Counted from the stretch's first letter, positions 54,781 to 64,000 are shown. The stretch: 64,000 nucleotides of DNA from Chitinophagaceae bacterium (GCA_016721085.1 JADKJI010000021.1:62001-126000); one strand, 5' to 3'. The notes: generated by a model from the letters alone, not told the origin. A program made the numbers and translations.

Positions 54781-56190
54781 GTGAAACGAAAAGCAAAAAA
54801 CATACTACTCACCAACATAAAGGTGGAAGATCATGCAGGTGAGGGACGATGTCTCGCGCGCGTTGATGGAAAAGTGATTTTTATTGAAGATGCCGTTCCC
54901 GGCGATGTGGTGGATGTGCGATTATCCAAAAGCAAGAAGGACTGGGCAGAAGGGAAGGCGGTACATTTTCATGAATATTCTGCCGATAGGGTAAAGCCTT
55001 TCTGCGAACATTTCGGTGTTTGTGGTGGCTGCCAGTGGCAGATGCTTCCTTATGAAAAACAACTCTTCTACAAACAACATCAGGTGGAAGAGACATTGAA
55101 ACGTATCGGAAAAGTTCCAATGCCTGTGGTAGCACCTATTATTGGAGCCGCTGAACAACGGTATTACAGGAACAAGATGGAATACACTTTCGGGAATAAA
55201 AGATTCCTGACGCCGGAAGAGATAAAAGACCCCGAGAATTCCGCTTTTGCTAATGTTGCGGGCTTTCATGCAAGAGGCTTCTTCGACAAAGTAGTTAATA
55301 TCAATGCCTGTCATTTACAGGCGGAACCTACTAATGCTATAAGACTGGCAATAAAAGATTTCGCCTTATCGCAAGATTGGGGATTCTATGATATAAGGAT
55401 GCATACCGGTTTCATGCGGAATGTACAATTGCGTCTTTGTCGTAGTGGTGAACTGATGGTGAATGTGGTGTTTGCTACCGATGAGGAGAAGAGAAGTCTC
55501 TTGCTCGATCATCTGGTAGAAAAGTTTCCTGAAATCACCAGCCTCTATTATACAGTCAATGTGAAATTCAACGATAGTCTCTATGATCTGACGCCAATAT
55601 TATATCACGGAAAACCGTATGCGACAGAGACGCTTGAGAATTTCAAGTTCAAGATTGGTCCGAAATCATTTTTCCAGACAAATACGGCTCAGGCAGAGAA
55701 CCTGTACCGGATTACAAGAGATATGGCCGGACTGACTGGAAATGAAATTGTGTACGACTTGTATTGTGGAACAGGTAGTATCGGTATTTTCGTAAGCGGA
55801 GGCGCAAAGAAAATTATAGGGGTGGAAACAGTTAGTGAAGCTATTGAAGATGCAAAAGAGAATGCGGAGATAAACGGATTAAAACATACTTCTTTTTTTG
55901 CAGGTGATGTTATTGATGTTTGTGATGATGCTTTCTTTGAAACTCATGGCAAACCGGATGTGATCATTACCGACCCTCCCAGAGCGGGAATGCATGAAAA
56001 GCTGGTGCTGAAGATACTGGCTATGGAGGCTCCAACTGTTGTGTATGTAAGTTGTAATCCTGCTACACAGGCAAGGGATCTGAACTTATTGGGGGAGAAA
56101 TATGATGTAGTGGCTCTGCAACCTGTCGATATGTTCCCCCATACATTACATATTGAAAATGTTGCCAAATTGGTTTTAAGAAAAGCATAA
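54781..56190 (+). CDS. rlmD: 23S rRNA (uracil-1939-C5)-methyltransferase RlmD
   Basis: RlmD methylates 23S rRNA using S-adenosylmethionine. The 469-aa protein has an N-terminal TRAM domain, the [4Fe-4S] ligands of CEHFGVCGGCQW (with a further Cys later), the SAM site YDLYCGTGSIGIF, and the catalytic region DPPRAG with SCNPATQARDL. The start is GTG at 54781 and reads directly into the family N-terminus. The RlmCD/TrmA group is sometimes hard to separate; the FeS motif favours RlmD-type annotation. Confidence 0.92.
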   Translation: MKRKAKNILLTNIKVEDHAGEGRCLARVDGKVIFIEDAVPGDVVDVRLSKSKKDWAEGKAVHFHEYSADRVKPFCEHFGVCGGCQWQMLPYEKQLFYKQHQVEETLKRIGKVPMPVVAPIIGAAEQRYYRNKMEYTFGNKRFLTPEEIKDPENSAFANVAGFHARGFFDKVVNINACHLQAEPTNAIRLAIKDFALSQDWGFYDIRMHTGFMRNVQLRLCRSGELMVNVVFATDEEKRSLLLDHLVEKFPEITSLYYTVNVKFNDSLYDLTPILYHGKPYATETLENFKFKIGPKSFFQTNTAQAENLYRITRDMAGLTGNEIVYDLYCGTGSIGIFVSGGAKKIIGVETVSEAIEDAKENAEINGLKHTSFFAGDVIDVCDDAFFETHGKPDVIITDPPRAGMHEKLVLKILAMEAPTVVYVSCNPATQARDLNLLGEKYDVVALQPVDMFPHTLHIENVAKLVLRKA

Positions 56191-56262
56191 GCAGCGGTTA
56201 GCGGAAAGCTTCCGATATTTGTTTTCCATAAATTTATTAGCGTGTATCGTTCTTCACCCTTT

Positions 56263-57062
56263 ATGCCATTGACTCCCGTTGTTAAGAATCTTATCATCGG
56301 TAATGTGCTGTTTTTCCTGGCGCAACTGATTCTGTCAAAGAATGCTTCCGTTCCAATGAATGATTGGTTCGCCCAACACCATGTACTTTCTGATAAATTC
56401 AGGCCGCATCAATTCCTGACGGCTGTATTCATGCATGGTTCCTGGGGACATCTTTTTGGTAATATGCTCGGTCTATATTTTTCGGTACAAAACTGGAATT
56501 GGTATGGGGAGCGCCTCGATTTTTGAAATTCTATCTTATCTGCGGAGTAGCAGCTGGATTAATAAGCGGTCTCGCTTCTTATGTAGAGACATATCCAATA
56601 CTCGCAGATCTGAACCGGGCCATTGATGGACATAACTTTAGTTTATATTCAGAAGTATATAACAAGTATAATCTTCAGTTATTCGACAATCCACCTTTTG
56701 AGAAAATTTATCAGGCATGGATGGCAAACCCTTCCGATAATGCGGTGGCACCTTATGCGGCAGAAGCCCTTCTTCAATATAAAGGGTATGTAACAAGCGG
56801 TACAGCTGTAGGAGCCAGTGGTGCCATATTTGGATTAATTGCCGCTGCAGCCTTCCTTTTCCCGAACGATATCATCTATTTCAATTTATTCATCCCCATA
56901 AAAATGAAATGGTTCGCCTTGATCTATGCAGGTTTGGAACTATCTATGGCTATACAGAATAACCCTATGGACCAGGTTGGACATGTGGCGCATTTGGGAG
57001 GAGCACTTGTAGGCTTCCTTATTGTCTATTTCGGGTATCGAAGGAAGGGTCGGTTTTTCTAG
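56263..57062 (+). pseudogene. Rhomboid intramembrane serine protease, one frame break
   Basis: Two frames (to 56526, and 56499-57062) form one rhomboid of about 267 aa with six to seven membrane helices. It has the loop-1 segment FMHGSWGHLFGNML, the catalytic Ser in GASGAIFG and His in GHVAHLGG. The break is in a T5 run (56478-56482); a sixth T joins GLYF to FGTKLE. Start 56263 (MPLTPVVKN) or 56242 are both possible. A second, intact rhomboid follows 112 bp later; the two may have arisen by duplication. Confidence 0.85.
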
Positions 57063-57174
57063 GCCCGCACAACTTTTTGTTGCCTTTTACTGTTAATTTT
57101 TATGGATACAACCCTTCGGTTTTGACCTGTTCTGAAAGGGGTTTCGTAAATTCACGCAAATATTCTGAAACAGC

Positions 57175-58101
57175 ATGCAAGATCGATCTGTGAAAAAGAC
57201 CTGGCTAGGACAATCCGGCAATTCCCTGGTGCTGTTACTGGCTATCCTGGCCATTGTATTCTGCATCTTCACCTTCCTTCATTTGTCTTATTCGCTGACA
57301 AATGAAAATACCTCTGAAGCAAATGCCTCTTACTATAATGGAATCTTCAACTGGTTCATCCTTCCAGCTAACTGGTCGGGATTTCTGACCCGTCCATGGA
57401 CAATTTTCACTTATATGTTCATGCACGATGGCGTGTTCCATATGATCGGGAACCTGCTCTGGTTATGGATGTTCGGTTTTATTCTGCAAGATTTGATTGG
57501 AAGCAGACCCATCATTCCCCTTTTCATTTATGGTGGATTAGTAGGTGGCCTTTTCTTCTTTGCTTGTGTAAATATTTTCCCCGGACTAAAAAGCATTGTT
57601 GCCAGTGGAACACTGGAAGGAGCTTCAGCCGGAGTGATGGCCATCGCCTGGGCGGCCACAATGCTGGCACCCAACTATCGATTCTTCCCAATGATATTGG
57701 GCGGAATACCTCTCTGGGTCATTACTGTTATTTATGTGCTCATAGATCTGGCGGGCATCGCCAATTTCAGTAATGCAGGTGGCCATATTTCGCATATTGG
57801 TGGGGCTTTGTTTGGAATAGCTTATATGTGGCAAAAACGAAAAGGTAATGACTGGACAGATGGAATGAATCGTTTCTTCGACTGGGTAAATAATTTATTC
57901 AGGCCGAATGTAAATGAAGAATCTCCCCGCAAGACTTTCCATTACAATACCAATGGAACCACTCCATATAAGAAAGTGCCAAACCTCACACAAAAACGAA
58001 TAGATGCTATTCTCGATAAGATCGGGGAGCAAGGGTATAATAAGCTTACTGATGAAGAAAAGCAGATACTGAAGCGGGCCGCCGAAGATGATAGCAACTG
58101 A
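57175..58101 (+). CDS. Rhomboid intramembrane serine protease
   Basis: The 308-aa protein has six to seven membrane helices, loop-1 MFMHDGVFHMIGNLL, the catalytic Ser in EGASAGVMA and His in GGHISHIGG. After the membrane part lies a polar C-terminal tail (about 70 residues), ending in a charged helix typical of Bacteroidota rhomboids. It cleaves membrane proteins within the bilayer; the substrate is unknown. It is followed 34 nt later by the EEP protein and probably cotranscribed. Confidence 0.9.
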   Translation: MQDRSVKKTWLGQSGNSLVLLLAILAIVFCIFTFLHLSYSLTNENTSEANASYYNGIFNWFILPANWSGFLTRPWTIFTYMFMHDGVFHMIGNLLWLWMFGFILQDLIGSRPIIPLFIYGGLVGGLFFFACVNIFPGLKSIVASGTLEGASAGVMAIAWAATMLAPNYRFFPMILGGIPLWVITVIYVLIDLAGIANFSNAGGHISHIGGALFGIAYMWQKRKGNDWTDGMNRFFDWVNNLFRPNVNEESPRKTFHYNTNGTTPYKKVPNLTQKRIDAILDKIGEQGYNKLTDEEKQILKRAAEDDSN

Positions 58102-58135
58102 TTTACTTCATTGAACTGACGATTATTGCTATAAC

Positions 58136-59266
58136 ATGCCAACATTCGTTCGAAGTTTCACCAAAAGAATATTTATTGGCATTAGCATTTTGCTGGTGGT
58201 AGTATTCCTGTTGGCATGCTGTAATATTTGGCTCAATCCACAAGAATGGTGGTGGGTCGCAGTGTTAGGATTAGGATTCCCCTTTATTTTACTAGCTGTT
58301 ATCTGTTGTTTGGTTTTCTGGTTAATTTTCAAATCGCGCTGGGCAATACTCCCGTTCGTAGCCTTGCTGCTCGGCTATTCAAATATCAGAGCCCTTATAG
58401 GAGTTCATTTTTCTGCCAGTTTTAATAAAGAGAAAGCTCCTAATTCGCTGAGGATATTAAGCTGGAATGTTTCCTGGTTCGATAACCAACGTAAATCAGA
58501 TAAGAACCAGAAGTCGAGAAGAAAGGAAATGCTCGAATACATCGCTTCGCAGAATGCAGATGTACTTTGTTTTCAGGAATACCTTGAATCGAATATAAAA
58601 GATGATGAATACAGTAATGAAAAGGAATTTTCAGCCATGGGCTATCCTTATAATTATTGGGTGGGCGATTACATCTTAAAAAAAGGAACCTATCTGGCAG
58701 GGACAGCCATCTTCTCAAAATATCCCATTATAAAAACATTCCGGTTACAGTATAATGGAGAACGCAAAGACAAAGCATTTGAAAGTTTGATTGCTGCTGA
58801 CCTTGATTTAGGAAAAGATACCATCCGTGTTTTTACAACACATCTTCAATCCATATTGCTGAAGGATGATGATTATAAGAATATCGAGGTTATCCGGAAT
58901 GTTGACGATAGTATGGTAGCAGCATCTAAATCGATTTTGAGAAAGCTTAAGAACGGGTATAAATACCGCGGAGGACAAGCCCAGATGGTTAGAGAGGAGT
59001 TGGATAAAAGCCCCTATCCCGAAATTATTTGCGGAGATTTTAATGATGTGCCCAATTCCTACACTTATTTCACCATAAAGGGTCCCAGACAGGATGCTTT
59101 TCTCGAAAAAGGATCCAGGTTTGGCCGAACCTATAACAAGATATCGCCGACCCTTCGCATCGACTATATTATGCCCAATGCCCGGTTTAAGGTGTTGCAG
59201 TATACCAAGACCGTTCTGCCTTATTCCGACCACTTCCCCATTATGGCCGACCTACAGTTTCCCTGA
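58136..59266 (+). CDS. Membrane-anchored endonuclease/exonuclease/phosphatase family protein
   Basis: Two or three N-terminal hydrophobic helices (about residues 12-90) anchor an EEP domain. Its motifs are intact: ISLSWN-like RILSWNVSWFD, the Glu of CFQEYLE, FTTHLQS, GDFNDVPNS (Asp and Asn), and the final SDHFPIM with the catalytic His. The family includes nucleases and phospholipid or inositol phosphatases; the membrane anchor and the rhomboid neighbours suggest an envelope task, but the substrate is unknown. Confidence 0.87.
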   Translation: MPTFVRSFTKRIFIGISILLVVVFLLACCNIWLNPQEWWWVAVLGLGFPFILLAVICCLVFWLIFKSRWAILPFVALLLGYSNIRALIGVHFSASFNKEKAPNSLRILSWNVSWFDNQRKSDKNQKSRRKEMLEYIASQNADVLCFQEYLESNIKDDEYSNEKEFSAMGYPYNYWVGDYILKKGTYLAGTAIFSKYPIIKTFRLQYNGERKDKAFESLIAADLDLGKDTIRVFTTHLQSILLKDDDYKNIEVIRNVDDSMVAASKSILRKLKNGYKYRGGQAQMVREELDKSPYPEIICGDFNDVPNSYTYFTIKGPRQDAFLEKGSRFGRTYNKISPTLRIDYIMPNARFKVLQYTKTVLPYSDHFPIMADLQFP

Positions 59267-59454
59267 TTGGGATGAATTATATATATTTGCTACATGTTCG
59301 TCTTCTCACATACCTGCTGTTCCTGTTGTTGTCCCATTCTGGAGGGATAAATCTATTTTTGCTTTTTCATAAATCAGTATAGTCAGAATCAATAGCCCTT
59401 CATAAAAAGCACCTAAACGGTTCTTGTTTGTGAAGAGGATACAAAATAATAAAC

Positions 59455-60954
59455 ATGAGTTCCTTAAAAGTCTATAACTCTCTTACCCGTCAGAAAGAAA
59501 TTTTTGAACCCATCACACCCGGACATGTGGGCATGTATGTGTGCGGACCTACCGTAAGTGGTGAAAGTCATCTGGGACATGCCCGTCCTTATATCACCTT
59601 CGATGTATTGTTCCGTTATCTCCAGCATCTTGGTTATAAAGTGAGATATGTTCGGAATATAACAGACGCCGGACATTTTGAAGAAGAGGGACGTGATGCA
59701 GAAGATAAGATCTCCAAAAAAGCCTTGCTCGAAAAACTGGAACCCATGGAGCTGGTACAGAAATATACCAACCTCTATCATTGGGCTATGGCACAGTTCA
59801 ATAACCTGCCACCTACTATCGAGCCAACAGCTACAGGACATATCGTAGAGCAGATCGATATGATAAAGCAATTGATTGAAGAAGGGTATGCGTATGAAGT
59901 GAATGGCTCGGTATACTTTGATGTGATGAAATATTCGCAGAAGTATCCTTATGGTAAACTGAGTGGACGGATTGTTGAAGATCTTTTGGAGACTACCCGC
60001 GAATTGGAAGGACAGGATGAAAAAAGAAACAAGCAGGACTTCGCTTTATGGAAAGCAGCAGCCCCTGAACATATCATGCGCTGGAGCAGTCCCTGGGGTG
60101 TCGGTTTTCCCGGATGGCATATTGAATGTTCTGCAATGGCCAGTAAGTATCTGGGTGAACAATTCGATATACATGGAGGTGGAATGGACTTATTATTCCC
60201 TCACCACGAAAGTGAGATAGCACAAAGTTGCATCTGCCATCATGGGGTGATGCCGGTTCGTTACTGGGTCCATAACAATATGATCACCATCAATGGTCGT
60301 AAAATGGGGAAGAGCTATAATAATGTGATAAAGCTGACTGAACTATTCAGTGGCCAGCATCCATTATTGCAGCAGGCCTTCTCGCCAATGACTATACGCT
60401 TTTTCATTTTGCAGACCCATTACCGCAGCACCCTCGATTTCAGTAATGAAGCATTAATGGCGGCGGACAGAGGATTTAGAAGATTATGGGAAGCCTATGA
60501 AAATCTTCTGAAACTGGATACCACTTCTGTACCTGAAACAGGAACCGATGCTGAATTGATTGCAAAGGTGACAAAGCTGGAATCTGTCTTTGATGAATTT
60601 ATGGACGATGATCTTAGCACGGCTAAAGTACTAGCGAATATGTTTGAGCTGGTACCGGTTATCAATTCCATAAAGGATAAGCATATACCTGCGGTTTCAT
60701 TAGGTGGCAAAACAATCAGGCATTTGCAGGAGCGATTTAAAACCTATCTCGAAAGCATCTTCGGATTCAAGGCGGAAGCTGAATCGAATGATAATAAACT
60801 TACCGGAGTAATGGAATTGCTTATCGATATCAGAAAGGAAGCGAAATCAAGAAAAGATTACGCTACTTCTGATAAGATAAGAAACCAGTTACAGGAATTA
60901 GGCATTGCATTGAAGGATGAGAAGGATGGAGGGATGAGTTTTACTTTCCTGTAA
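59455..60954 (+). CDS. cysS: Cysteinyl-tRNA synthetase
   Basis: CysS charges tRNA-Cys. The 499-aa protein has the Zn ligand Cys30, HIGH-type HLGH (39-42), WHIECSAMA with another Zn Cys, and the KMSKS loop as KMGKS, a variant common in Bacteroidota. The C-terminal anticodon-binding helical domain is complete. It follows the EEP gene by about 190 bp and ends before a strong terminator. Confidence 0.96.
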   Translation: MSSLKVYNSLTRQKEIFEPITPGHVGMYVCGPTVSGESHLGHARPYITFDVLFRYLQHLGYKVRYVRNITDAGHFEEEGRDAEDKISKKALLEKLEPMELVQKYTNLYHWAMAQFNNLPPTIEPTATGHIVEQIDMIKQLIEEGYAYEVNGSVYFDVMKYSQKYPYGKLSGRIVEDLLETTRELEGQDEKRNKQDFALWKAAAPEHIMRWSSPWGVGFPGWHIECSAMASKYLGEQFDIHGGGMDLLFPHHESEIAQSCICHHGVMPVRYWVHNNMITINGRKMGKSYNNVIKLTELFSGQHPLLQQAFSPMTIRFFILQTHYRSTLDFSNEALMAADRGFRRLWEAYENLLKLDTTSVPETGTDAELIAKVTKLESVFDEFMDDDLSTAKVLANMFELVPVINSIKDKHIPAVSLGGKTIRHLQERFKTYLESIFGFKAEAESNDNKLTGVMELLIDIRKEAKSRKDYATSDKIRNQLQELGIALKDEKDGGMSFTFL

Positions 60955-60973
60955 TATTAGTTTGAAATATTGT

Positions 60974-61016
60974 AAGAGCGAATGGTTTTCATATAACCAT
61001 TCGCTCTTTTCTTTTT
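60974..61016 (+). terminator. Terminator after cysS
   Basis: A perfect 14-bp stem (60974-60987 with 60995-61008) and 7-nt loop followed by a T-rich tail. Confidence 0.88.
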
Positions 61017-61100
61017 ACAATACATCGGAATTATCAACAGTTCATCGGTTTTTGAAATCAAAGCGCCTTGTTTGTATGTCATAACAGGAAATAAACTGTT

Positions 61101-62057
61101 ATGAAAAAACAAATCCAACAAAAAGGGAAATGGATACTGTTTCCCATCTTCTTGCTTCTATTTGCAGCCTGCGAAAAAATGCCTCCTTTACCAGGAGGTG
61201 AGGGCCCAAAGACGATTTACCAAACAATCGCTTCTGATGGCCGGTTTACTTTTTTAACGGTGGCGATGGCCAAGGCAGGACTTATACAGACATTAAATGA
61301 CAAGAAAGCCCAGCTGACTTTATTTGCTCCAACTGATGATGCTTTCAAAGCAGCAGGGTTCAAGACGCCAAAAGATATCGCCGATGTTCCTGAAGCTACA
61401 TTAAAAGCCATCTTGTTATATCATGCATTAGGTTCAGAAGTAAAATCAAATGCGATACCGTTAGCTGCCAATACAGAAGTAAATACAGTAGCTGTAAAGC
61501 CCGTTTTTGTAACCCGTACCAATGCAGGAAAAGTATTTGTAAATGGTGTTTCTGTAATCCAGAAAGATCTGGATTGTACCAATGGTGTAATTCATGTAGT
61601 TAACAGGGTGTTGCAAGCCTCAGTGGGTACCATTGTACAAACTGCTCAGGGAAATCCGAATTTATCCTATCTGGTAGCAGCTGTTTTAAGAGCTAGTCAG
61701 GGTACTACAAATGTAGCAGCGGTCCTCAGCAGCGCTGGTCCATTTACCGTATTCGCTCCAACTAATCAGGCATTCAAAAACGCCGGCTTCGCTACTATCG
61801 ATGCCATCAATGCAACTCCAGCCGATGCGTTGACTCCCATACTCACTTATCATGTAATTGGAGCAAGGGTATTCTCTTCAGACCTGGTAAATAATAGCGA
61901 TGTGCCCACGGTTAATGGAGGAACCTTGCGTATCACACTTACCGGATCACCAAAAGTGAAGGGTAAAACAAATGCTACGGCTTCCAATATCATTATCACT
62001 GATATACTGGCTACCAATGGAGTGGTTCATGTTATAGATCAGGTCTTATTACCATAA
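61101..62057 (+). CDS. FAS1-domain lipoprotein (two fasciclin domains)
   Basis: A lipoprotein signal (LFAAC|EK) precedes two FAS1 domains (about residues 38-170 and 180-317). Each has the H1 box (TLFAPTDDAF, TVFAPTNQAF) and the H2-type ending (GVIHVVNRVL, GVVHVIDQVL). FAS1 domains mediate cell-surface adhesion and are frequent in this phylum as tandem lipoproteins. The next gene is a close paralogue, so this pair arose by duplication. The surface is the expected location. Confidence 0.92.
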   Translation: MKKQIQQKGKWILFPIFLLLFAACEKMPPLPGGEGPKTIYQTIASDGRFTFLTVAMAKAGLIQTLNDKKAQLTLFAPTDDAFKAAGFKTPKDIADVPEATLKAILLYHALGSEVKSNAIPLAANTEVNTVAVKPVFVTRTNAGKVFVNGVSVIQKDLDCTNGVIHVVNRVLQASVGTIVQTAQGNPNLSYLVAAVLRASQGTTNVAAVLSSAGPFTVFAPTNQAFKNAGFATIDAINATPADALTPILTYHVIGARVFSSDLVNNSDVPTVNGGTLRITLTGSPKVKGKTNATASNIIITDILATNGVVHVIDQVLLP

Positions 62058-62196
62058 AATGGCATTTGTTGCAAAAACGTTAAACACAATTCACTCCCAA
62101 ATAACGACAGTTCATCAGGCTCTACTGCACGGTTCGTCGGCTATAGACTACTAGTGGTTTTGTCTGAATGTTATAGGATTAAACAAACTTATTATT

Positions 62197-63126
62197 ATGA
62201 AAAACAAAATGAACGGTACCCTGAAGGGGTTGGCACTGGCGATGAGTGCCGTAGTTGTACTGGCATCTTGCAAGAAAGACGATGAACCAGTTGTGCCAAA
62301 TGATATTGTAAAAGTGGCTACTGATAACGGACTTACTAGTCTTGTGAGCTCTGTACAATCAGCCGGCTTAACAGCTACATTACAAAGCACCGGACCTTTC
62401 ACTGTATTCGCTCCAACCAATGCTGCTTTTTCTGCATTGACTGCAGCACCTGCTGATTTGAAGAATACCTTATTATATCATGTGTTGAGTAATACAAAGG
62501 CAACAGCAAGTGGAATACCTACTACCTTAACTGGTTTGTTAAGCAGCAATGCTGCTGGTGATTCCCTATATGTGAGAAAGATAGGATCAAACGTATTTAT
62601 CAACGGTGTGAAAGTTGATATAGCCGATGTAAACGCTACCAATGGGGTGGCTCATGTTATCGGAACTGTTTTGATTCCACCAACTGGCAATATTGTTCAA
62701 ACAGCTATTGCTGCTAAATTTGACTCATTGGCAAAAGCGGTTACTCTCGCAAGCACAGGTGTGGGTAGTGAAGACCTATTGACAGCATTGTCAAATACAA
62801 AGGGGTTGACTGTTTTCGCACCAACCAACCAAGCCTTTACCAATTTATTGACAGCCCTCGGAGTATCATCTATTGACCAGATACCAAAAGCAACATTAAT
62901 TGCTGTATTGAAATACCATGTTATTGCAGCAAGGGTGTTTTCCTCTGATCTTACTGACGGCGCTAAGCCAGCAACCTTACAGGGAGGTACTTTGACTGTG
63001 TCCCTCACTGGTGGAGCCAAGGTTACCGGGAACGGGAATTCCGGGAACGCTTCCAATATCACCGCCGCTAACATCATGGCGAAGAATGGTGTTATCCATG
63101 TGATTGACAGGGTATTAATACCTTGA
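62197..63126 (+). CDS. FAS1-domain lipoprotein (two fasciclin domains), paralogue
   Basis: A lipoprotein signal (VLASC|KK) is followed by two FAS1 domains with the same H1 (TVFAPTNAAF, TVFAPTNQAF) and H2-type boxes (GVAHVIGTVL, GVIHVIDRVL) as the gene 140 bp upstream. The second domain ends almost exactly at the C-terminus. A terminator follows at once. The two genes may be expressed together, but a 139-bp gap permits separate promoters. Confidence 0.92.
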   Translation: MKNKMNGTLKGLALAMSAVVVLASCKKDDEPVVPNDIVKVATDNGLTSLVSSVQSAGLTATLQSTGPFTVFAPTNAAFSALTAAPADLKNTLLYHVLSNTKATASGIPTTLTGLLSSNAAGDSLYVRKIGSNVFINGVKVDIADVNATNGVAHVIGTVLIPPTGNIVQTAIAAKFDSLAKAVTLASTGVGSEDLLTALSNTKGLTVFAPTNQAFTNLLTALGVSSIDQIPKATLIAVLKYHVIAARVFSSDLTDGAKPATLQGGTLTVSLTGGAKVTGNGNSGNASNITAANIMAKNGVIHVIDRVLIP

Positions 63127-63147
63127 TTTTGAAAAACCTAAAAATCG

Positions 63148-63184
63148 ATCAACCCCTGATTAAACCAGGGGTTGATTCTTTTGT
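63148..63184 (+). terminator. Terminator after the second FAS1 gene
   Basis: A perfect 11-bp stem (63148-63158 with 63166-63176), 7-nt loop and T-rich tail. It ends 4 nt before the ATG of the histidine kinase at 63188. Confidence 0.82.
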
Positions 63185-63187
63185 TAA

Positions 63188-64000
63188 ATGAACATGTTCC
63201 CCCACAAATACCGCTATCTTTTCATTCTTGGCTTATCACTCTTCAGCTTCCTGAATACCGTGATTTGCGAAGTATACCTATACTTTCACATTGAAATAGA
63301 ATGGTATTTAGCACTCCTGACCATCTTTCTTATCACCTTCTTTATATGGGAAGGGAACCGTTTGGCCGAGCCCATTTTTAAGAAAAGGTTGTATAATGGA
63401 AAGGGTCCCCTTCGGTTCTTATTAGTGTTTTTTATTGCAGGTAATCTCATTTCAATACTTGTTGCTACTGCCGTTGTACTTAGTATCGGCTCATTGGTTC
63501 TTAAATATCCAATGGAAAGGAATTTGGAACCCTTGAAATTGAATGTGATTTATGCAGGACTTATCAATCTTTTCTTTCATCTGCTGAATGCCATCTTCCT
63601 CTTCTTTGAAGAATACCGGAAAAAATTGCGTGAAGCAGAAGAGCTAAAAAGATCCAGCGCCATTTCTCAATTGCAATTGATAAAAAGCCAGATAAACCCC
63701 CATTTCCTTTTTAATAGTTTGAATGTTTTGTCGGGAATGGTGGTGAAAGATAATCCCGAAGCAAATAAATACATTGAAGAATTCTCTAAAGTGTACCGCT
63801 ATATCCTGAATAATAGCGATAAGGAATTGGTGACTATTCAATCAGAACTGGAATTCATACAGCCCTATATTTTTCTGTTGCAGAAAAGATTTCCTGAAGG
63901 TCTCCAGGTATCTATCAATGTTCCGGATATGTATAAAAATTATTATATCATTCCGGTGGCTCTTCAGATGCTGGTGGAAAACGCCATCAAGCATAATATT
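63188..64000 (+). CDS. LytS/YehU-family sensor histidine kinase (partial at window end)
   Basis: The open frame from ATG 63188 runs off the window after 271 codons. It has about four membrane helices (roughly residues 12-30, 38-55, 75-100 and 115-140), a short linker and a His_kinase (PF06580) domain with QINPHFLFNSLN, whose His is the phospho-acceptor. The HATPase N-box LVENAIKHN comes just before the end. The missing part should hold the rest of HATPase_c, and in Bacteroidota a LytTR-type response regulator usually follows. The start directly after the FAS1 terminator is the only ATG with family-like sequence. Confidence 0.9.
   Translation, partial: MNMFPHKYRYLFILGLSLFSFLNTVICEVYLYFHIEIEWYLALLTIFLITFFIWEGNRLAEPIFKKRLYNGKGPLRFLLVFFIAGNLISILVATAVVLSIGSLVLKYPMERNLEPLKLNVIYAGLINLFFHLLNAIFLFFEEYRKKLREAEELKRSSAISQLQLIKSQINPHFLFNSLNVLSGMVVKDNPEANKYIEEFSKVYRYILNNSDKELVTIQSELEFIQPYIFLLQKRFPEGLQVSINVPDMYKNYYIIPVALQMLVENAIKHNI

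Overview
The window reads as a chromosomal segment of a Bacteroidota bacterium, most likely Chitinophagales/Chitinophagaceae. The evidence is TAnnTTTG-type -7 promoter boxes, type IX secretion (T9SS) C-terminal sorting domains on secreted esterases, a short-lid adenylate kinase, typical families (DUF4834, DUF3667, DUF2911, MbnP, tandem FAS1 lipoproteins) and very A-rich translation starts. I see no rRNA, tRNA, CRISPR array, integrase or transposase; most of the window is housekeeping or envelope sequence.

Layout: 0-2 kb secreted GH172 (DUF2961) enzyme and a HAD phosphatase. 2.1-3.2 kb small membrane-protein operon on the minus strand. 3.3-8.1 kb rimP-nusA-infB with a leader hairpin, then a SurA-like PPIase. 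9.7-15.6 kb very large multi-PAS/GAF NarX-type histidine kinase (two frame breaks) with a NarL-type regulator. 16-20 kb PurF-like amidotransferase, SixA phosphatase, T9SS esterase. 20-28.9 kb minus-strand block (EamA exporter, MurG-like glycosyltransferase, aminotransferase, sortilin/BNR propeller, second T9SS esterase), with a tiny lipoprotein and an 82-aa protein on the plus strand between. 29.3-32.7 kb TlpA-like thioredoxin protein and a two-domain parvulin. 32.9-41.2 kb metF, lptB, HAD, adenosine deaminase, GH3-family enzyme, DUF3667, fabG, nhaD. 41.2-44.9 kb AlkA-like glycosylase, enoyl-CoA hydratase and paaZ. 45.1-51.9 kb metal-related periplasmic operon. 51.9-60.9 kb adk, msrB, EamA, rlmD, two rhomboids, EEP nuclease-like protein, cysS. 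61.1-63.1 kb two FAS1 lipoproteins, then the start of a LytS-type histidine kinase running off the window.

The most interesting locus is 45.0-51.9 kb: ten co-directional genes, eight separated by 36 nt or less, behind a Fur-like palindrome and a TATATTTG box. It pairs an MbnP-type protein with an overlapping di-haem MbnH/MauG-type peroxidase, the pair known to make a kynurenine-dependent copper site. It adds a secreted CNGKC protein, a His-containing helical protein, an exported DJ-1/PfpI protein, PepSY, YHS and DUF2911 proteins, a CxxCxC outer-membrane barrel and a Met-containing lipoprotein. All look envelope-targeted, so it is a candidate copper/iron handling module.

Two window-wide patterns deserve attention. 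Eight otherwise intact genes carry ten single-base frame breaks, several in homopolymers, which looks more like base-calling error than gene decay. Intergenic spacers contain degenerate heptanucleotide arrays; at two convergent gene ends they form inverted pairs, one of them flanking a perfect 33-bp hairpin, while a non-heptameric inverted pair occupies a third convergent end.
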